Shown here: in pieces, positions 33,245-43,471 of the stretch | Numbering within the stretch: the stretch's first letter is position 1 | Layout of the letters: every line of letters starts with the position of its first letter | NCBI GenBank assembly: GCA_026225055.1 | Contig: JAMFSA010000105.1 | Coordinates: 25,981-89,980, forward strand | Direction of reading: 5' to 3' | DNA from: Mucilaginibacter xinganensis | Lineage (GTDB): Bacteria > Bacteroidota > Bacteroidia > Sphingobacteriales > Sphingobacteriaceae | DNA length: 64,000 nt | Position numbers and translations under genes: made by a program | Notes under the pieces: generated by a model | The model's input: only the letters and a program-made list of their open reading frames with translations | What the model was told of the DNA's origin: nothing | The model's database searches: none

Positions 33245-34606
33245 TTATGATTGAAAATCTTCAATCTTATATTCCTCTATTTTTCGATACAATGTAGCCG
33301 AACTGATATTGAGCAATTTAGCGGCCTGGGTTTTATTCCCTTTTGTATATTGCAATACACGATGGATGTGTAAGCGCTCAACACTGGAAAGATCAAATGC
33401 AGATAGTGTGTTTGATTTTAGTGCCGTACTATATTGCAACTCAACCGGCAAATTATCTACACTTAATTCAGTCCCCTGGCAAACGATCAACGATCGTTCA
33501 ATTACATTTCTTAATTCCCGGATATTGCCCCGCCATTCATTTTTTTGAAGGCGTTCAACAAAAGCATTTGTCATACCCTTTACTTGCTGATAAGCATCCT
33601 TAGTCAGTTTTTTTACAAAGTAGTCGGCGAGTAAAGGAATATCATCCTGCCGTTCTCTTAATGGAGGTAGGCTTATAGTGACTAAATTCAACCGATAAAA
33701 CAAGTCCTCCCTGAACTTCCCATTGCTGATCTCCTGTTGAATATCTCGGTTGGTTGCCGCGATGATTCTGATATTAACCTTAACCTGTTTGGTATCCCCA
33801 ACCTTAATAAATTCGCTTGTTTCCAGTACACGCAACAGCTTTGCCTGTAAATCTAAAGGCATCTCACCAATTTCATCTAAAAATAACGTGCCTTCATTGG
33901 CTTCCTCAATTAATCCTTTCTTGTCTTTATTCGCCCCGGTAAAAGCACCCGCCTTATGTCCGAAAAGTTCACTTTCTAAAATATCCTTGCCAAAAGCGCT
34001 GCAATTCAAACCCAGGAAAGTTTTGGTGCTTCTTTTACTTGCCGAATGGATCGCCTGCGCAAAAACCTCTTTCCCGGTGCCTGTTTCCCCTAAAAGTAAT
34101 ACGGGCGCATCAGTTGGTGCCGCCATTTGTGCCAGTGTTTTTGCCTGTATAATGGAAAACGACTGACCAATAATGGAATCAAAATTGGCATAGCGGTCTG
34201 CTGCTTGTTTTTCTAACTGGGCAACCCTTTTTTCCAGTTTAACTTTTTCTAGGGCGCGATATAGTAATGGCAGAATACGCTGATTATCGTTGGCTTTGGT
34301 AATATAATCAAAGGCGCCGTTCTTAATAGCCTGTACACTGTCGGGGATATTTCCATAAGCTGTTAGCACAATTATTTCAATATAAGGGTGAGTGGCTTTA
34401 ATCTTACTGATAAACTCCACCCCATTGCCATCGGGCAATTTAACATCGCATAATACCAGGTCTATACTTTCATGATTCAATTGCTTCGACGCTTCTTTGA
34501 TGTTTTCGGCCTCAAAAACTACAAAGCCTTCCAGGGAAAGCACCCGTTTTAATAGCAGCCTAACATCATGCTCATCTTCAACCAATAATATATTTGCTAT
34601 CGTCAT
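33245..34606 (-). CDS. NtrC-type sigma-54-dependent response regulator of the kdp locus
   Basis: A 453-aa regulator. The receiver domain has the acidic VEDE pocket and the phospho-acceptor in VLCDVKLPDGNG. The AAA+ domain has Walker A GETGTGKEVFAQAI, the sigma-54 contact loop GAFTGA within ELFGHKAGAFTGANKDKKG, and Walker B GTLFLDEIGEMP. The C-terminus is a Fis-type HTH (GNKTQAAKLLNISSATLYRK). It starts 9 nt after the kinase gene and should drive kdp transcription with sigma-54. In proteobacteria the Kdp regulator is KdpE, an OmpR-type protein; here an NtrC-type takes its place. Confidence 0.92.
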   Translation of the reverse strand: MTIANILLVEDEHDVRLLLKRVLSLEGFVVFEAENIKEASKQLNHESIDLVLCDVKLPDGNGVEFISKIKATHPYIEIIVLTAYGNIPDSVQAIKNGAFDYITKANDNQRILPLLYRALEKVKLEKRVAQLEKQAADRYANFDSIIGQSFSIIQAKTLAQMAAPTDAPVLLLGETGTGKEVFAQAIHSASKRSTKTFLGLNCSAFGKDILESELFGHKAGAFTGANKDKKGLIEEANEGTLFLDEIGEMPLDLQAKLLRVLETSEFIKVGDTKQVKVNIRIIAATNRDIQQEISNGKFREDLFYRLNLVTISLPPLRERQDDIPLLADYFVKKLTKDAYQQVKGMTNAFVERLQKNEWRGNIRELRNVIERSLIVCQGTELSVDNLPVELQYSTALKSNTLSAFDLSSVERLHIHRVLQYTKGNKTQAAKLLNISSATLYRKIEEYKIEDFQS

Positions 34607-34615
34607 ACACTAATT

Positions 34616-36322
34616 TTATGTTAACGGGTTAACTAAAATGTTAAACCCAAAGGTACTGCCTTCGCCGTAATTGCTGTTTACCCATATTTTTCCGCCTTGT
34701 GCTTCAATAAATTCTTTGGAGATCGATAATCCCAATCCCGTACCCGACCTTTCCGTTGTTCCCGGAACCTGGAAATATTTATCGAATACACGATCCACAT
34801 ACTGCTCCTCAATTCCTTTACCATGATCAGCCACCCAAAATTGTATGATTTCTTTTTCTCTCTTTACACGCACCTCAACCACTCCATTTTCTGAAGAATA
34901 TTTAATGGCATTATTTAAGAAATTAATCAGTACCCAAATCGTTTTTTCTTCATCCAGATCAACAAGCGGCAAATCTTTTTCTATATTTTCTTTTAATGAT
35001 ACACCAAACTGGGCTGCCTGCTGCTGAACGGCCTGCATTGCCCTTAATACCATTACCTCAGGCTTTACAGGTTCTATCTTTAACTGTATCCGCCCCGTTT
35101 CTATTTGCGACATATTCAGCAGTTCGCCGGTAATTTTTAATAAACGTTCCGCATTGGCTTTTATAGTCCCCAATACCTCCGTTTGATCCTTATTCATTTC
35201 ACCCATCCGTTTGTCTTCCAGTAGTTGGGTGCTCATATTGATGGCAAATAAAGGAATCTTCAACTCATGTGATATGGTGGCAATAAAATTGGTTTTGGCG
35301 GCATCCAGTTCTTTAAATGGTGTGATATTCCGTAAGATGATTACCCGACCACCAACAACATTATCGGCCTGTATCAGGATAGATTCCTGCACAAAAAAGC
35401 TTTCCTTATTATCTAAAAATATTTTAAGCTGCTTGCTGGTTTCATTTTGCAGAACGGTACGGAGCAGATCATTTTGAATGGCAATATCGGCCGCGTAAAG
35501 CCCTATAATGTCCTTTTCTTTTAGTCCAAAAAGACTTTCCGCTGCGGAATTAAAAAACAGGATTTCGTTTTTATCATTCAGCCCGATGATGCCGTCATTC
35601 ATTTTATTGATGATCGCCTCAATTCGCCCTTTTTCAGCTTTGATCTCCGCCAGGTTGCTGTGTTCATATTCATCCAGTTTCCCCGCCATTGTATTAAAGG
35701 TATCAGCCAGCGTACCAAATTCATCTTTTTGTTCCAGGTGTATGCGTTTGCTGTAATTTTTGTTGGCGATTTCTTTGATCCCTTCTGTCAGCTCCCGAAT
35801 AGGTTTTGCAATTACCGAAGGAAAGTTAATTACAAAGGTAAAAGCCACTAAACTTAAAACAGTTACAATACCGGTAAGCCACAGCGTAGCCTGCGTAGCA
35901 TAACGGGAGGCTCGTGCATTTTTATGAATAATGGCGATTTCATTAACATCATCAATTTTGAAAATGGCCTTGTGCATTTCCTTTATTTTATCGAACCCGA
36001 CGGGATCTTTTTTTAGCTGTTCAAATAAATACCGTACTTCCGCAGTAGCCTCAAATTCACCTGGTTCCGTGATGTTATTTTCTTCCAGTTTAAGGTTTTT
36101 TTCAAAAACAGCGATCTTCGAGGAATCTCCGGGTATTTCATCAAGCGCCTTGAGCATCTGGCTGCAATATTCCACACTGATCTGGTTGTCTTTTAAGATT
36201 TTACTGGCATCGTTGCTTAGGCGGTTAACATAGTAGATACCCAATACTCCAAAGCAGATAATTACAACAAACAGGAAAAGCAGGCCAAACGTAAGTTTGG
36301 TTTTAATATTCATTCTCATCAT
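34616..36322 (-). CDS. membrane sensor histidine kinase of the kdp locus
   Basis: 568 aa: TM1 (LTFGLLFLFVVIICFGVLGI), a ~130-aa periplasmic helical domain, TM2 (LTGIVTVLSLVAFTFVINF), HAMP, a PAS-like domain (IINKMNDGIIGLNDKNEILF), HisKA with the phosphorylated His in TISHELKIPLFAINM, and HATPase (NFLNNAIKYSS N-box, VADHGKGI, GTGLGLSISKEF). It overlaps the end of the KdpD-N gene by 4 nt. It probably takes the catalytic role that the C-terminal half of KdpD has in other bacteria, with the separate KdpD sensor domain as partner. Confidence 0.92.
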   Translation of the reverse strand: MMRMNIKTKLTFGLLFLFVVIICFGVLGIYYVNRLSNDASKILKDNQISVEYCSQMLKALDEIPGDSSKIAVFEKNLKLEENNITEPGEFEATAEVRYLFEQLKKDPVGFDKIKEMHKAIFKIDDVNEIAIIHKNARASRYATQATLWLTGIVTVLSLVAFTFVINFPSVIAKPIRELTEGIKEIANKNYSKRIHLEQKDEFGTLADTFNTMAGKLDEYEHSNLAEIKAEKGRIEAIINKMNDGIIGLNDKNEILFFNSAAESLFGLKEKDIIGLYAADIAIQNDLLRTVLQNETSKQLKIFLDNKESFFVQESILIQADNVVGGRVIILRNITPFKELDAAKTNFIATISHELKIPLFAINMSTQLLEDKRMGEMNKDQTEVLGTIKANAERLLKITGELLNMSQIETGRIQLKIEPVKPEVMVLRAMQAVQQQAAQFGVSLKENIEKDLPLVDLDEEKTIWVLINFLNNAIKYSSENGVVEVRVKREKEIIQFWVADHGKGIEEQYVDRVFDKYFQVPGTTERSGTGLGLSISKEFIEAQGGKIWVNSNYGEGSTFGFNILVNPLT

Positions 36323-37452
36323 GATAATATTACTAAATCTACGTCTAATTTGCTCAGCGTTTTCAACAGCTCATTAAAAGTGGCTGTCTTTAAAATAATA
36401 CTGAGCAAAGATAAGTGAGGTTTGCCCATACAAAGCGTAGTGATCTTTTTATCAACAACCGCTTTAAGCATACCACTGGCTACTACCTTACTTTTAACGC
36501 GCACCACCTCGGCTCCCATTTGGGTGGCTAACTTAAAATTATTAATAAGATGCCGCTGATCAGCCAGTCCGATCCGGTCTGCGCTTTCTTTAGGGGTTTG
36601 GATGTAAACCACAAACCATTTGGCATTGTAATAAGTGGCCAGGCGGGCTGTTTTCCGGATGATTAGCTTTGCTGTATCATTGTTAGTGCTGATGCTGCAC
36701 ATTAAGCGTTCACGCCTGGCCTGCAATAAGCCAGGCACCTCAGTTTGAATCTTTCTTTCTACCTGGATGGCTACTTCCTTTAACGCCAGTTCCCGTAATT
36801 GTAAAATTCTTTCACTCTGGAAGAAGTTTTTCAGCGCAAAGGCGATCTTATCATTAGTATATATCTTTCCTTCCCTTAAACGGGCAACCAGTTCGTCGGC
36901 AGTCAGGTCGATATTAACTACTTCGTCGGCCTGCCGCAATACATTATCCGGTACCCGTTCGTTAACCTCTATACCAGTAATGCTTTTTACATCTTCATAC
37001 AGGCTCTCAATATGCTGAATATTCATGGCGCTGATCACGTTGATCCCGGCATCCAGGATCTCCACCACATCCTGCCAGCGCTTTTCATTTTTACTGCCCT
37101 CAATATTAGTATGGGCCAATTCATCCACAATAACAATCTCGGGGCGTAAAGATAAAATAGCCTGTAGGTCCATTTCCTGTAACTGCTTTCCTTTATAAAA
37201 CAGGTCGCGGCGCGGTATAACCGGAAGGCCCTCTATCAGGTCTTGTGTTTCCTTACGCATATGGGTTTCAATATAACCGATCTTCACATCTATGCCATTG
37301 CGCAACAAAGCATGTGCTTCCTGTAGCATACGAAAGGTTTTCCCCACACCGGCGCTCATGCCGATATAGATCTTAAACTTACCACGCCTGGAGCGTTTGA
37401 TCAGTTCCAGGAAATCCTCAACCGACTGCTCTTTAGTTTCTTCCTCCATCAT
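36319..37452 (-). CDS. kdpD: KdpD N-terminal sensor domain protein
   Basis: 377 aa, equal to the cytoplasmic N-terminal half of KdpD only. The KdpD domain has a P-loop (YIGMSAGVGKTFRMLQEAH) and VIVDELAHTNIEGSKNEKRW; a Usp-like domain follows (ISTNNDTAKLIIRKTARLA, WFVVYIQTPKESADR). No transmembrane or kinase part is present. In Bacteroidota KdpD is often split like this, and the kinase is the next gene. It senses intracellular K+ or second messengers and controls the kinase. Confidence 0.92.
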   Translation of the reverse strand: MMEEETKEQSVEDFLELIKRSRRGKFKIYIGMSAGVGKTFRMLQEAHALLRNGIDVKIGYIETHMRKETQDLIEGLPVIPRRDLFYKGKQLQEMDLQAILSLRPEIVIVDELAHTNIEGSKNEKRWQDVVEILDAGINVISAMNIQHIESLYEDVKSITGIEVNERVPDNVLRQADEVVNIDLTADELVARLREGKIYTNDKIAFALKNFFQSERILQLRELALKEVAIQVERKIQTEVPGLLQARRERLMCSISTNNDTAKLIIRKTARLATYYNAKWFVVYIQTPKESADRIGLADQRHLINNFKLATQMGAEVVRVKSKVVASGMLKAVVDKKITTLCMGKPHLSLLSIILKTATFNELLKTLSKLDVDLVILS

Positions 37453-37496
37453 TTAATTGCTGTAATGCCTTATTAAACTCATTTTTTTTAACCTGT

Positions 37497-37525
37497 AAAA
37501 GGGGACGCTTTTACATCCCCCTTTT
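37497..37525 (-). terminator. weak terminator-like hairpin after the porin gene
   Basis: AAAAGGGG (37497-37504) and CCCCCTTTT (37517-37525) can pair around a 12-nt loop. It lies between the porin gene and kdpD. The T-run after it is short on either strand. Confidence 0.4.
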
Positions 37526-37611
37526 GCATGAACTTTAACCGGCCTGACTAACTCACCAACCAACAAACCGATTGAGCAAGTACATGCTTATCTTATAATA
37601 CTTATGTTTAA

Positions 37612-38670
37612 TTAGAAAGAATAAACAGCCGCTAATACAAATTGCGATGCAGATTTAGTAGCCGCGGCATTGCTATCCATAAACATATCTTTTGATCCGT
37701 TATCCAGTCTCACTTCCGGAATTAAAGTTAAAGGGCCAGCCTTAATATTTGCCGTTAATGTTAACCCAGTCACTGACTCACCGGCAGCCGGCCCGGCCGA
37801 CTGATAAGTACCTGCTTTGTTTTTAAAATACTCGCCCCTTAATCCTAAAGTAACTACACGGGATACCGCTAATTGTGGATATAAGGCTACTCCCTCAAAG
37901 CCCCCTGTTCCGGCCCCATTGGTTGCCGAATAATCTGCTGCATTTAATCCCAATTTAAAAGCATTTGTAAGCTGGTAAGCGGTTGTTAAATCAATTTCTG
38001 TCCCGGATGTTGGAGTGCTGTTATTGGCGGTAAGCAGGTTAATATAGGCGGTCCATCCTTTCGCCGGCGACAGAAATAATTGTGCGCCAAAGGCATCTAC
38101 ATTATGGGCCGACTTATATACATTCCATTCATCATTGAAGATGCCGGCCATCAAACTTACCTTATCAGAAAAAGCATAAGTTGCCTTAACACCCGCATTC
38201 TGGAACGGGCCATTGGTGAAAAGGTAGGATGTGGAATAGTTAAAGTTACCTGCCGGGCTGATTACTTCATAACCAATAAAGGTTGACATATAACCACCTG
38301 TAAGGTTTAATTTATCCGTTACATCATAAGAAACATATAAGTTTTGAATGTGATAATTTGTATTGTCCGTTGGAAGTGATTGATCACTTCGCGGCCCGAA
38401 AGATACTTCACCTACAAATGAGGCTTTGCCTACTTTTTTCTTTAAACCCAGATCTATCATACCGATAGAAAGAGAATTTTGGTCACCGGCAAAGCTGGTA
38501 GGTATATTTTTATGGCCCGAAAAATCATATTTATAGTAGGCATCTACAGAGCCCGATATTGTTAAAGGCGTATCTCCGGCTATTTTAGTAGTATCCAAAT
38601 TATTTACAGTAGCTTTAGCGGTACACGTTGCAACTGCAAAAAGAGCAAGCAATATTAATTTTTTATTCAT
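37612..38670 (-). CDS. outer-membrane beta-barrel porin of the kdp locus
   Basis: 352 aa with a signal peptide (LILLALFAVATCTAKA) and a mature part of regular amphipathic strands (SGSVDAYYKYDFSGH, ASFVGEVSFGPRSDQS, LNLTGGYMSTFIGYEV) that ends in aromatic AAVYSF, the usual last strand for BAM insertion. It resembles the OmpL/porin-type proteins encoded beside kdp genes in Bacteroidota. It would let K+ or other small solutes through the outer membrane. It is separated from kdpC by a strong hairpin. Confidence 0.8.
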   Translation of the reverse strand: MNKKLILLALFAVATCTAKATVNNLDTTKIAGDTPLTISGSVDAYYKYDFSGHKNIPTSFAGDQNSLSIGMIDLGLKKKVGKASFVGEVSFGPRSDQSLPTDNTNYHIQNLYVSYDVTDKLNLTGGYMSTFIGYEVISPAGNFNYSTSYLFTNGPFQNAGVKATYAFSDKVSLMAGIFNDEWNVYKSAHNVDAFGAQLFLSPAKGWTAYINLLTANNSTPTSGTEIDLTTAYQLTNAFKLGLNAADYSATNGAGTGGFEGVALYPQLAVSRVVTLGLRGEYFKNKAGTYQSAGPAAGESVTGLTLTANIKAGPLTLIPEVRLDNGSKDMFMDSNAAATKSASQFVLAAVYSF

Positions 38671-38714
38671 TATATATATTATTAGTGTTTTTGTGGGATA
38701 AAACTTCCCTGTAG

Positions 38715-38750
38715 ATCTTCCCCCCGCAATAAAATTATACGGGGGAAGAT
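38715..38750 (-). promoter_or_regulatory. hairpin between kdpC and the porin gene
   Basis: ATCTTCCCCC (38715-38724) pairs with GGGGGAAGAT (38741-38750), 10 bp with a 16-nt loop. There is no T-run after it, so it is more likely a processing or stability hairpin than a terminator. Confidence 0.6.
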
Positions 38751-38757
38751 TTGGGGT

Positions 38758-39324
38758 CTATTTCTTTAGTTCATCAAGTGCCACATTTAATTTTAGCACG
38801 TTTACTTTGGCCGGGCCGAACATACCCAGCAATGGTCTTTCTATAGTAGCATCTATAATGCTGTTGATTTTCTCAGCAGAGATTCCTCTTATGCGGGCAA
38901 TTCGTGCCACCTGCACCTTTGCACCGGCAGGTGACAGGTCAGGATCGAGGCCACTGCCGGAAGCGGTAACCAATTCTGCGGGAATTTGCTCACGGGTTAC
39001 ACCCGGATTATGTTTTAAGAATGTATCAATCCTGGCATTCACATCCTTTAAATAATCTGGATTTGAAGGGCCTTTGTTTGAGCCACCTGAACCATCGGCT
39101 GCGTAATTGACAGCGGAGGGGCGTGACCAGAAATATTCGTCTTTGGTGAATTTTTGCCCAATGTTGGCATAACCAACAGTACGGCCTTTATATTGAATGG
39201 TTTCACCATCGCCGTGCCCGGGTGTTAGTTTACCAACGGCTGCTATAGCCAAGGGGTATATTCCTCCCAGGATCACCAGTAAGATGACGGTTAGTTTTAG
39301 GGATGGCAATAAATACGTTTTCAT
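38758..39324 (-). CDS. kdpC: KdpC, K+-transporting ATPase subunit C
   Basis: 188 aa with one N-terminal membrane helix (LTVILLVILGGIYPLAIAA) and a periplasmic domain with the family motifs FWSRPSAVNYAADGSGGSN, GSGLDPDLSPAGAKVQVAR and a C-terminal RPLLGMFGPAKVNVLKLN. It is the catalytic chaperone of the KdpFABC pump and is needed for its assembly and high affinity. Normal length, third structural gene of the operon. Confidence 0.97.
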   Translation of the reverse strand: MKTYLLPSLKLTVILLVILGGIYPLAIAAVGKLTPGHGDGETIQYKGRTVGYANIGQKFTKDEYFWSRPSAVNYAADGSGGSNKGPSNPDYLKDVNARIDTFLKHNPGVTREQIPAELVTASGSGLDPDLSPAGAKVQVARIARIRGISAEKINSIIDATIERPLLGMFGPAKVNVLKLNVALDELKK

Positions 39325-39358
39325 AATTATATCTTTTAATTTTTATTTCGATTGAGGG

Positions 39359-41386
39359 TTATATGAATATTGCTACCAGAATATCAATTAGTTTGATGCC
39401 GATGAACGGAATGATCACACCGCCTAAACCATAGATCAACAGGTTGCGGCGCAATAGCGCGCTTGCGCCTATCGGTTTATACTCTACGCCTCTTAAAGCC
39501 AATGGTATCAATAAGGGAATAATGATCGCGTTAAAGATCACTGCCGATAATATGGCTGATTGCGGGCTATGCAGATCCATGATGTTCAGTGCCTTTAAAG
39601 CTGGTATAGATACCATGAATAGAGCCGGAACAATAGCGAAATACTTGGCCACGTCGTTAGCGATAGAGAATGTGGTAAGCGTTCCCCGTGTCATTAGCAA
39701 TTGCTTACCGATCTCTACGATCTCAATCAGTTTGGTAGGATCATTATCCAGGTCGACCATGTTGCCGGCTTCTTTGGCTGCTTGTGTTCCACTGTTCATA
39801 GCAACACCAACATCTGCTTGTGCTAAAGCGGGCGCATCATTTGTACCATCGCCCATCATGGCTACCAATTTACCTTGCTGTTGTTCAAGTTTTATGTAGT
39901 TCATTTTATCTTCGGGCTTTGCTTCAGCGATAAAATCATCTACACCGGCTTTTTCAGCAATAAATTTGGCGGTAAGCGGGTTGTCACCGGTCACCATTAC
40001 GGTTTTAACGCCCATTTTACGCAGACGCTCAAAACGTTCGGCTATACCTGGTTTAATGATGTCTTGTAATTCGATCACGCCCAGGATCTGTTCGTTTTGT
40101 GATACCACCAGTGGCGTACCTCCATTTGATGAGATCTTTTTCACATTGTCTTCTACCTCAGCAGGGAACTTGTGGCCGGCTTTGATAGCCATTGTACGGA
40201 TGGAATCAAAAGCGCCTTTACGAACACGCAGTCCATCAGGGGTATCTAAACCACTTGAGCGGGTCTCCGCAGTAAATTTGATGAATACCGAATCTTTGGG
40301 TGCTATTATTGACGGAACATTTTTGTTTTGGTTTGCCAATTCAACAATAGATTTACCCTCTGGTGTTTCATCTGCCAGCGAGCTCAGCACACAAGCAATT
40401 ACAAAGCTTTCTTCACTGATTCCTTTGGCAGGATAAAAGTTGGTTGCCTTACGGTTACCGATGGTGATGGTGCCTGTTTTATCAAGCAAAAGCACATCAA
40501 GGTCGCCTGCGGTTTCAACAGCTTTACCCGATTTGGTGATCACGTTCGCACGTAACGCCCTGTCCATGCCGGCGATACCGATGGCCGACAAAAGGCCACC
40601 GATAGTCGTCGGAATCAAACAAACAAAAAGTGAGATAAATGCGGCAATAGTGATGGGGGTATTGGCATAATCCGCAAAAGGTTTAAGCGTAACACATACG
40701 ATCACAAATATCAGTGTGAAACCGGCCAATAAAATTGTCAAGGCTATTTCGTTTGGAGTTTTTTGGCGAGAAGCACCTTCAACCAACGCAATCATCTTGT
40801 CCAGGAAACTTTCGCCCGGCTGGGTAGTTACCTGTACTTTTATTCTGTCGGATAATACTTTGGTACCACCGGTTACCGATGATTTATCGCCACCTGACTC
40901 CCGGATAACCGGGGCTGATTCGCCTGTGATAGCTGATTCGTCAATCGTCGCGATACCTTCAATGATCTCGCCGTCAGTAGGAATATTATCTCCTGTTTCG
41001 CAGATAAATACATCGCCTTTTTTAAGCAGCGACGACATTACTATTTGTTCTTTGCCGTTCACCAATAAACGGGCAGGCGTTTCTTCACGGGTTTTGCGCA
41101 AGCTTTCAGCTTGTGCTTTACCGCGTGCCTCAGCGATGGCTTCAGCAAAATTGGCAAACAGCACGGTAAGCAGTAGTACAATAAAGACTGTAAAGTTATA
41201 GCCAAAGCTGCCCTGGCTTTTATTTGTAAAAGAGTAAATGCTAACGATCAGCATTACAAAGGTGCCAATCTCCACGGTAAACATAACCGGGTTACGGATT
41301 AGCTGGCGCGGGTCAAGCTTGATAAATGATTGCTTTAGAGCTACACTTACCTGCTCACCCTGGAATAATGTATTTGGAGTTCTCAT
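39359..41386 (-). CDS. kdpB: KdpB, K+-transporting P-type ATPase subunit B
   Basis: 675 aa, full length. P-type ATPase motifs in order: [10 protein letters not shown] (actuator TGES), [14 protein letters not shown] (phosphorylated Asp), [12 protein letters not shown] (nucleotide domain), [14 protein letters not shown] and [20 protein letters not shown] (hinge). It hydrolyses ATP and drives K+ uptake through KdpA. It starts 2 nt after the kdpA stop codon, so the two are coupled. Confidence 0.98.
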   Translation of the reverse strand: MRTPNTLFQGEQVSVALKQSFIKLDPRQLIRNPVMFTVEIGTFVMLIVSIYSFTNKSQGSFGYNFTVFIVLLLTVLFANFAEAIAEARGKAQAESLRKTREETPARLLVNGKEQIVMSSLLKKGDVFICETGDNIPTDGEIIEGIATIDESAITGESAPVIRESGGDKSSVTGGTKVLSDRIKVQVTTQPGESFLDKMIALVEGASRQKTPNEIALTILLAGFTLIFVIVCVTLKPFADYANTPITIAAFISLFVCLIPTTIGGLLSAIGIAGMDRALRANVITKSGKAVETAGDLDVLLLDKTGTITIGNRKATNFYPAKGISEESFVIACVLSSLADETPEGKSIVELANQNKNVPSIIAPKDSVFIKFTAETRSSGLDTPDGLRVRKGAFDSIRTMAIKAGHKFPAEVEDNVKKISSNGGTPLVVSQNEQILGVIELQDIIKPGIAERFERLRKMGVKTVMVTGDNPLTAKFIAEKAGVDDFIAEAKPEDKMNYIKLEQQQGKLVAMMGDGTNDAPALAQADVGVAMNSGTQAAKEAGNMVDLDNDPTKLIEIVEIGKQLLMTRGTLTTFSIANDVAKYFAIVPALFMVSIPALKALNIMDLHSPQSAILSAVIFNAIIIPLLIPLALRGVEYKPIGASALLRRNLLIYGLGGVIIPFIGIKLIDILVAIFI

Positions 41387-41388
41387 GA

Positions 41389-43104
41389 TTATTTTAAAGA
41401 AAAGTGTTCAGCAATAGGACCTAAAGCCAGGGCGGGGAAAAATGATAATGCGGCAACGATAAGAATTACAGCAAATACCATAATACCAAAGGTTGATGTA
41501 TCGCTTTTTAATGTTCCGGCAGACTCTGGTGTAAACTTTTTGTTAGCCAGAATACCGGCAATGGCAACAGGGCCAATTATTGGTAAAAAACGCCCAAGCA
41601 GCAGTACAAAACCCGCGCTTACGTTCCAAAAGATGTTATTATCGCCCAACCCTTCAAAGCCGGACCCGTTGTTGGCGGCAGAAGAGGTGTATTGATACAG
41701 CATCTCCGAAAAACCATGGAAGCTTGGATTATTGAGCCATGCGGATGGCTTAACTGCCCAATTGGCATTTGGCATATGTACCAGCACATATGCTGATACA
41801 GCTGTGCCCACCAATATAATAAAAGGGTGCAACAAGGCGATGATGGATGCGATCTTCATTTCGCGGGCCTCTATCTTTCGCCCAAAAAATTCCGGCGTTC
41901 GCCCAACCATCAACCCGGATATAAATACCGCGATGATAATGAAAATATAGAAGTTCAGTATCCCCACACCGCAGCCGCCATAAAAGCAATTGGTCATCAT
42001 CGCCATCATCATCATAAAACCGGATACCGGCATAGCACTATCATGCATGGAGTTGACCGATCCTGTAGAAATAACAGTAGTTATGATATTCCAGTATGCG
42101 GTATTGGCCGGGCCAAATCTTACTTCTTTGCCCTCCATTGCCCCGGTGGGCTGGCTGATCCCCATCCTGGTTATGGCCGGGTTGCCGTTGATCTCCGCAT
42201 TCATAGTAGGGATGAGCAGCATGAGCATGCCCATCGTCATTACACCGAACATTACATAGGCAAACTTTTTCTTTTTGAGATAAAAGCCCAAAGCAAATAC
42301 CAATGCTATCGGGATAATGGTTTGCGCTACCAGCTCAACAGTATTAGTTAAGTAATTGGGGTTCTCCAGTGGGTGAGCTGAGTTTGCGCCGAACCAGCCA
42401 CCACCGTTAGTACCTAAATGTTTAATGGCGATCATGGCCGCTGCCGGGCCCCTTGATACATGCACGGTATCGCCCTGTATAGTGACAATAGTGTCTTTGC
42501 CTTTATAGCTGGTTGGAGTACCATTAAAAGCCAGAACAATTGCCATTACAACTGATAATGGTAATAGGATACGGGTAATGCTTTTTATAAAGAAGTCCCA
42601 AAAGTTGCCCAGCTTATCGGTTACTTTATCACGGAATGCCTTAAATAAAATAAACAATGCGGCGATACCTGTAGCTGCTGATACGAACTGTAGGAACATG
42701 ATTACAAAGTGCTGGGTGAAATATGTAGCACCACTTTCGCCCGAGTAATCCTGTAAATTACAGTTCACCACAAAACTGATGGCGGTATTAAACGCCAGGT
42801 CGGGTGTTTGGTTAGGGTTTCCATCGGGATTTAAAGGCAAATGCGCCTGGAACAATAAGCAGAAAAAAGCGTAGAATAACCACACACTGTTAATGGTCAG
42901 CAATACTAACATGTGCTGTTTCCAGTTCATTTCTTTTTTGGGGTCGACACCACTGAAACGGAAAATGAAACGTTCAAGAGGAGCCATGAAATCGAGCCAG
43001 GTTTTTTGGCCCCCAAACATGCGGGCTATGTAAATACCAAGCGGGATAGCTATGGCCAGAGTAAGCAGGTAAGTAAAAATTACGCCTGAGATTTCGGTGT
43101 TCAT
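41389..43104 (-). CDS. kdpA: KdpA, K+-transporting ATPase subunit A
   Basis: 571 aa with about ten membrane segments. The four pore loops with filter-like sequences are visible, such as [37 protein letters not shown] and [13 protein letters not shown]. It is the K+-selective channel-like subunit of KdpFABC in the inner membrane. The family normally has 550-570 aa, so it is intact. It is preceded by kdpF. Confidence 0.98.
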   Translation of the reverse strand: MNTEISGVIFTYLLTLAIAIPLGIYIARMFGGQKTWLDFMAPLERFIFRFSGVDPKKEMNWKQHMLVLLTINSVWLFYAFFCLLFQAHLPLNPDGNPNQTPDLAFNTAISFVVNCNLQDYSGESGATYFTQHFVIMFLQFVSAATGIAALFILFKAFRDKVTDKLGNFWDFFIKSITRILLPLSVVMAIVLAFNGTPTSYKGKDTIVTIQGDTVHVSRGPAAAMIAIKHLGTNGGGWFGANSAHPLENPNYLTNTVELVAQTIIPIALVFALGFYLKKKKFAYVMFGVMTMGMLMLLIPTMNAEINGNPAITRMGISQPTGAMEGKEVRFGPANTAYWNIITTVISTGSVNSMHDSAMPVSGFMMMMAMMTNCFYGGCGVGILNFYIFIIIAVFISGLMVGRTPEFFGRKIEAREMKIASIIALLHPFIILVGTAVSAYVLVHMPNANWAVKPSAWLNNPSFHGFSEMLYQYTSSAANNGSGFEGLGDNNIFWNVSAGFVLLLGRFLPIIGPVAIAGILANKKFTPESAGTLKSDTSTFGIMVFAVILIVAALSFFPALALGPIAEHFSLK

Positions 43105-43116
43105 AGTTTTAAATAA

Positions 43117-43194
43117 TTAGAATTTTTCGGGGTTAAGCAGCACATATACCATGTAGACAAACACGGCTATGGCGACGATGAATAACGCGGTCAT
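43117..43194 (-). CDS. kdpF: KdpF, small subunit of the Kdp pump
   Basis: A 25-aa peptide, MTALFIVAIAVFVYMVYVLL-NPEKF, found by reading the gap before kdpA. A single membrane helix followed by N-P-E-x-F is the KdpF signature. It stabilises the KdpABC complex. It ends 12 nt before the kdpA start. Confidence 0.9.
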   Translation of the reverse strand: MTALFIVAIAVFVYMVYVLLNPEKF

Positions 43195-43200
43195 AGAGAA

Positions 43201-43284
43201 TTAAATTTTTTCGAAATAGTTAACGGATTTGAAAAACAGCCAAAAAAAGGCGACGAAGAGCAGAACATAGATTACAGTTAGCAT
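43201..43284 (-). CDS. 27-aa single-helix membrane peptide of the kdp operon
   Basis: MLTVIYVLLFVAFFWLFFKS-VNYFEKI: one hydrophobic helix with a short charged end. It stops 6 nt before kdpF and is in the same operon position in which short kdp-linked peptides occur in Bacteroidota. It could be an extra KdpF-like stabiliser. Too short to be certain from length, but the codons and the spacing are those of a gene. Confidence 0.6.
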   Translation of the reverse strand: MLTVIYVLLFVAFFWLFFKSVNYFEKI

Positions 43285-43300
43285 TTTATGATTATTAAAT

Positions 43301-43471
43301 TTAGTGGTGCAGGAAAAGACTGATTTTCAGGTAGCAGATATAGACCAGCGACAGGGCGATCAGCCATGCAAAAACAATAACCATTACATCTTTAAAAGTG
43401 TATTTATCTTCTTTTCCCTTAGATGCGGCATCTGTGTCGTTATCAGGGTGGTAAATTCGTTTCTGCATCAT
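43301..43471 (-). CDS. 56-aa membrane protein at the head of the kdp operon
   Basis: Starts MMQKRIYHPDNDTDAASKGK, then DKYTFKDVMVIVFAWLIALS and a second half VYICYLKISLFLHH. One membrane helix after a charged cytoplasmic N-terminus. It ends 16 nt before the 27-aa peptide and is the first gene of the operon, so its upstream region should hold the kdp promoter. I do not know a name for it. Confidence 0.6.
   Translation of the reverse strand: MMQKRIYHPDNDTDAASKGKEDKYTFKDVMVIVFAWLIALSLVYICYLKISLFLHH

Noticed and set aside
16397-34000. CRISPR array
   Set aside because: Repeats in this area are palindromes or att motifs without regular spacers, and no cas genes are present.
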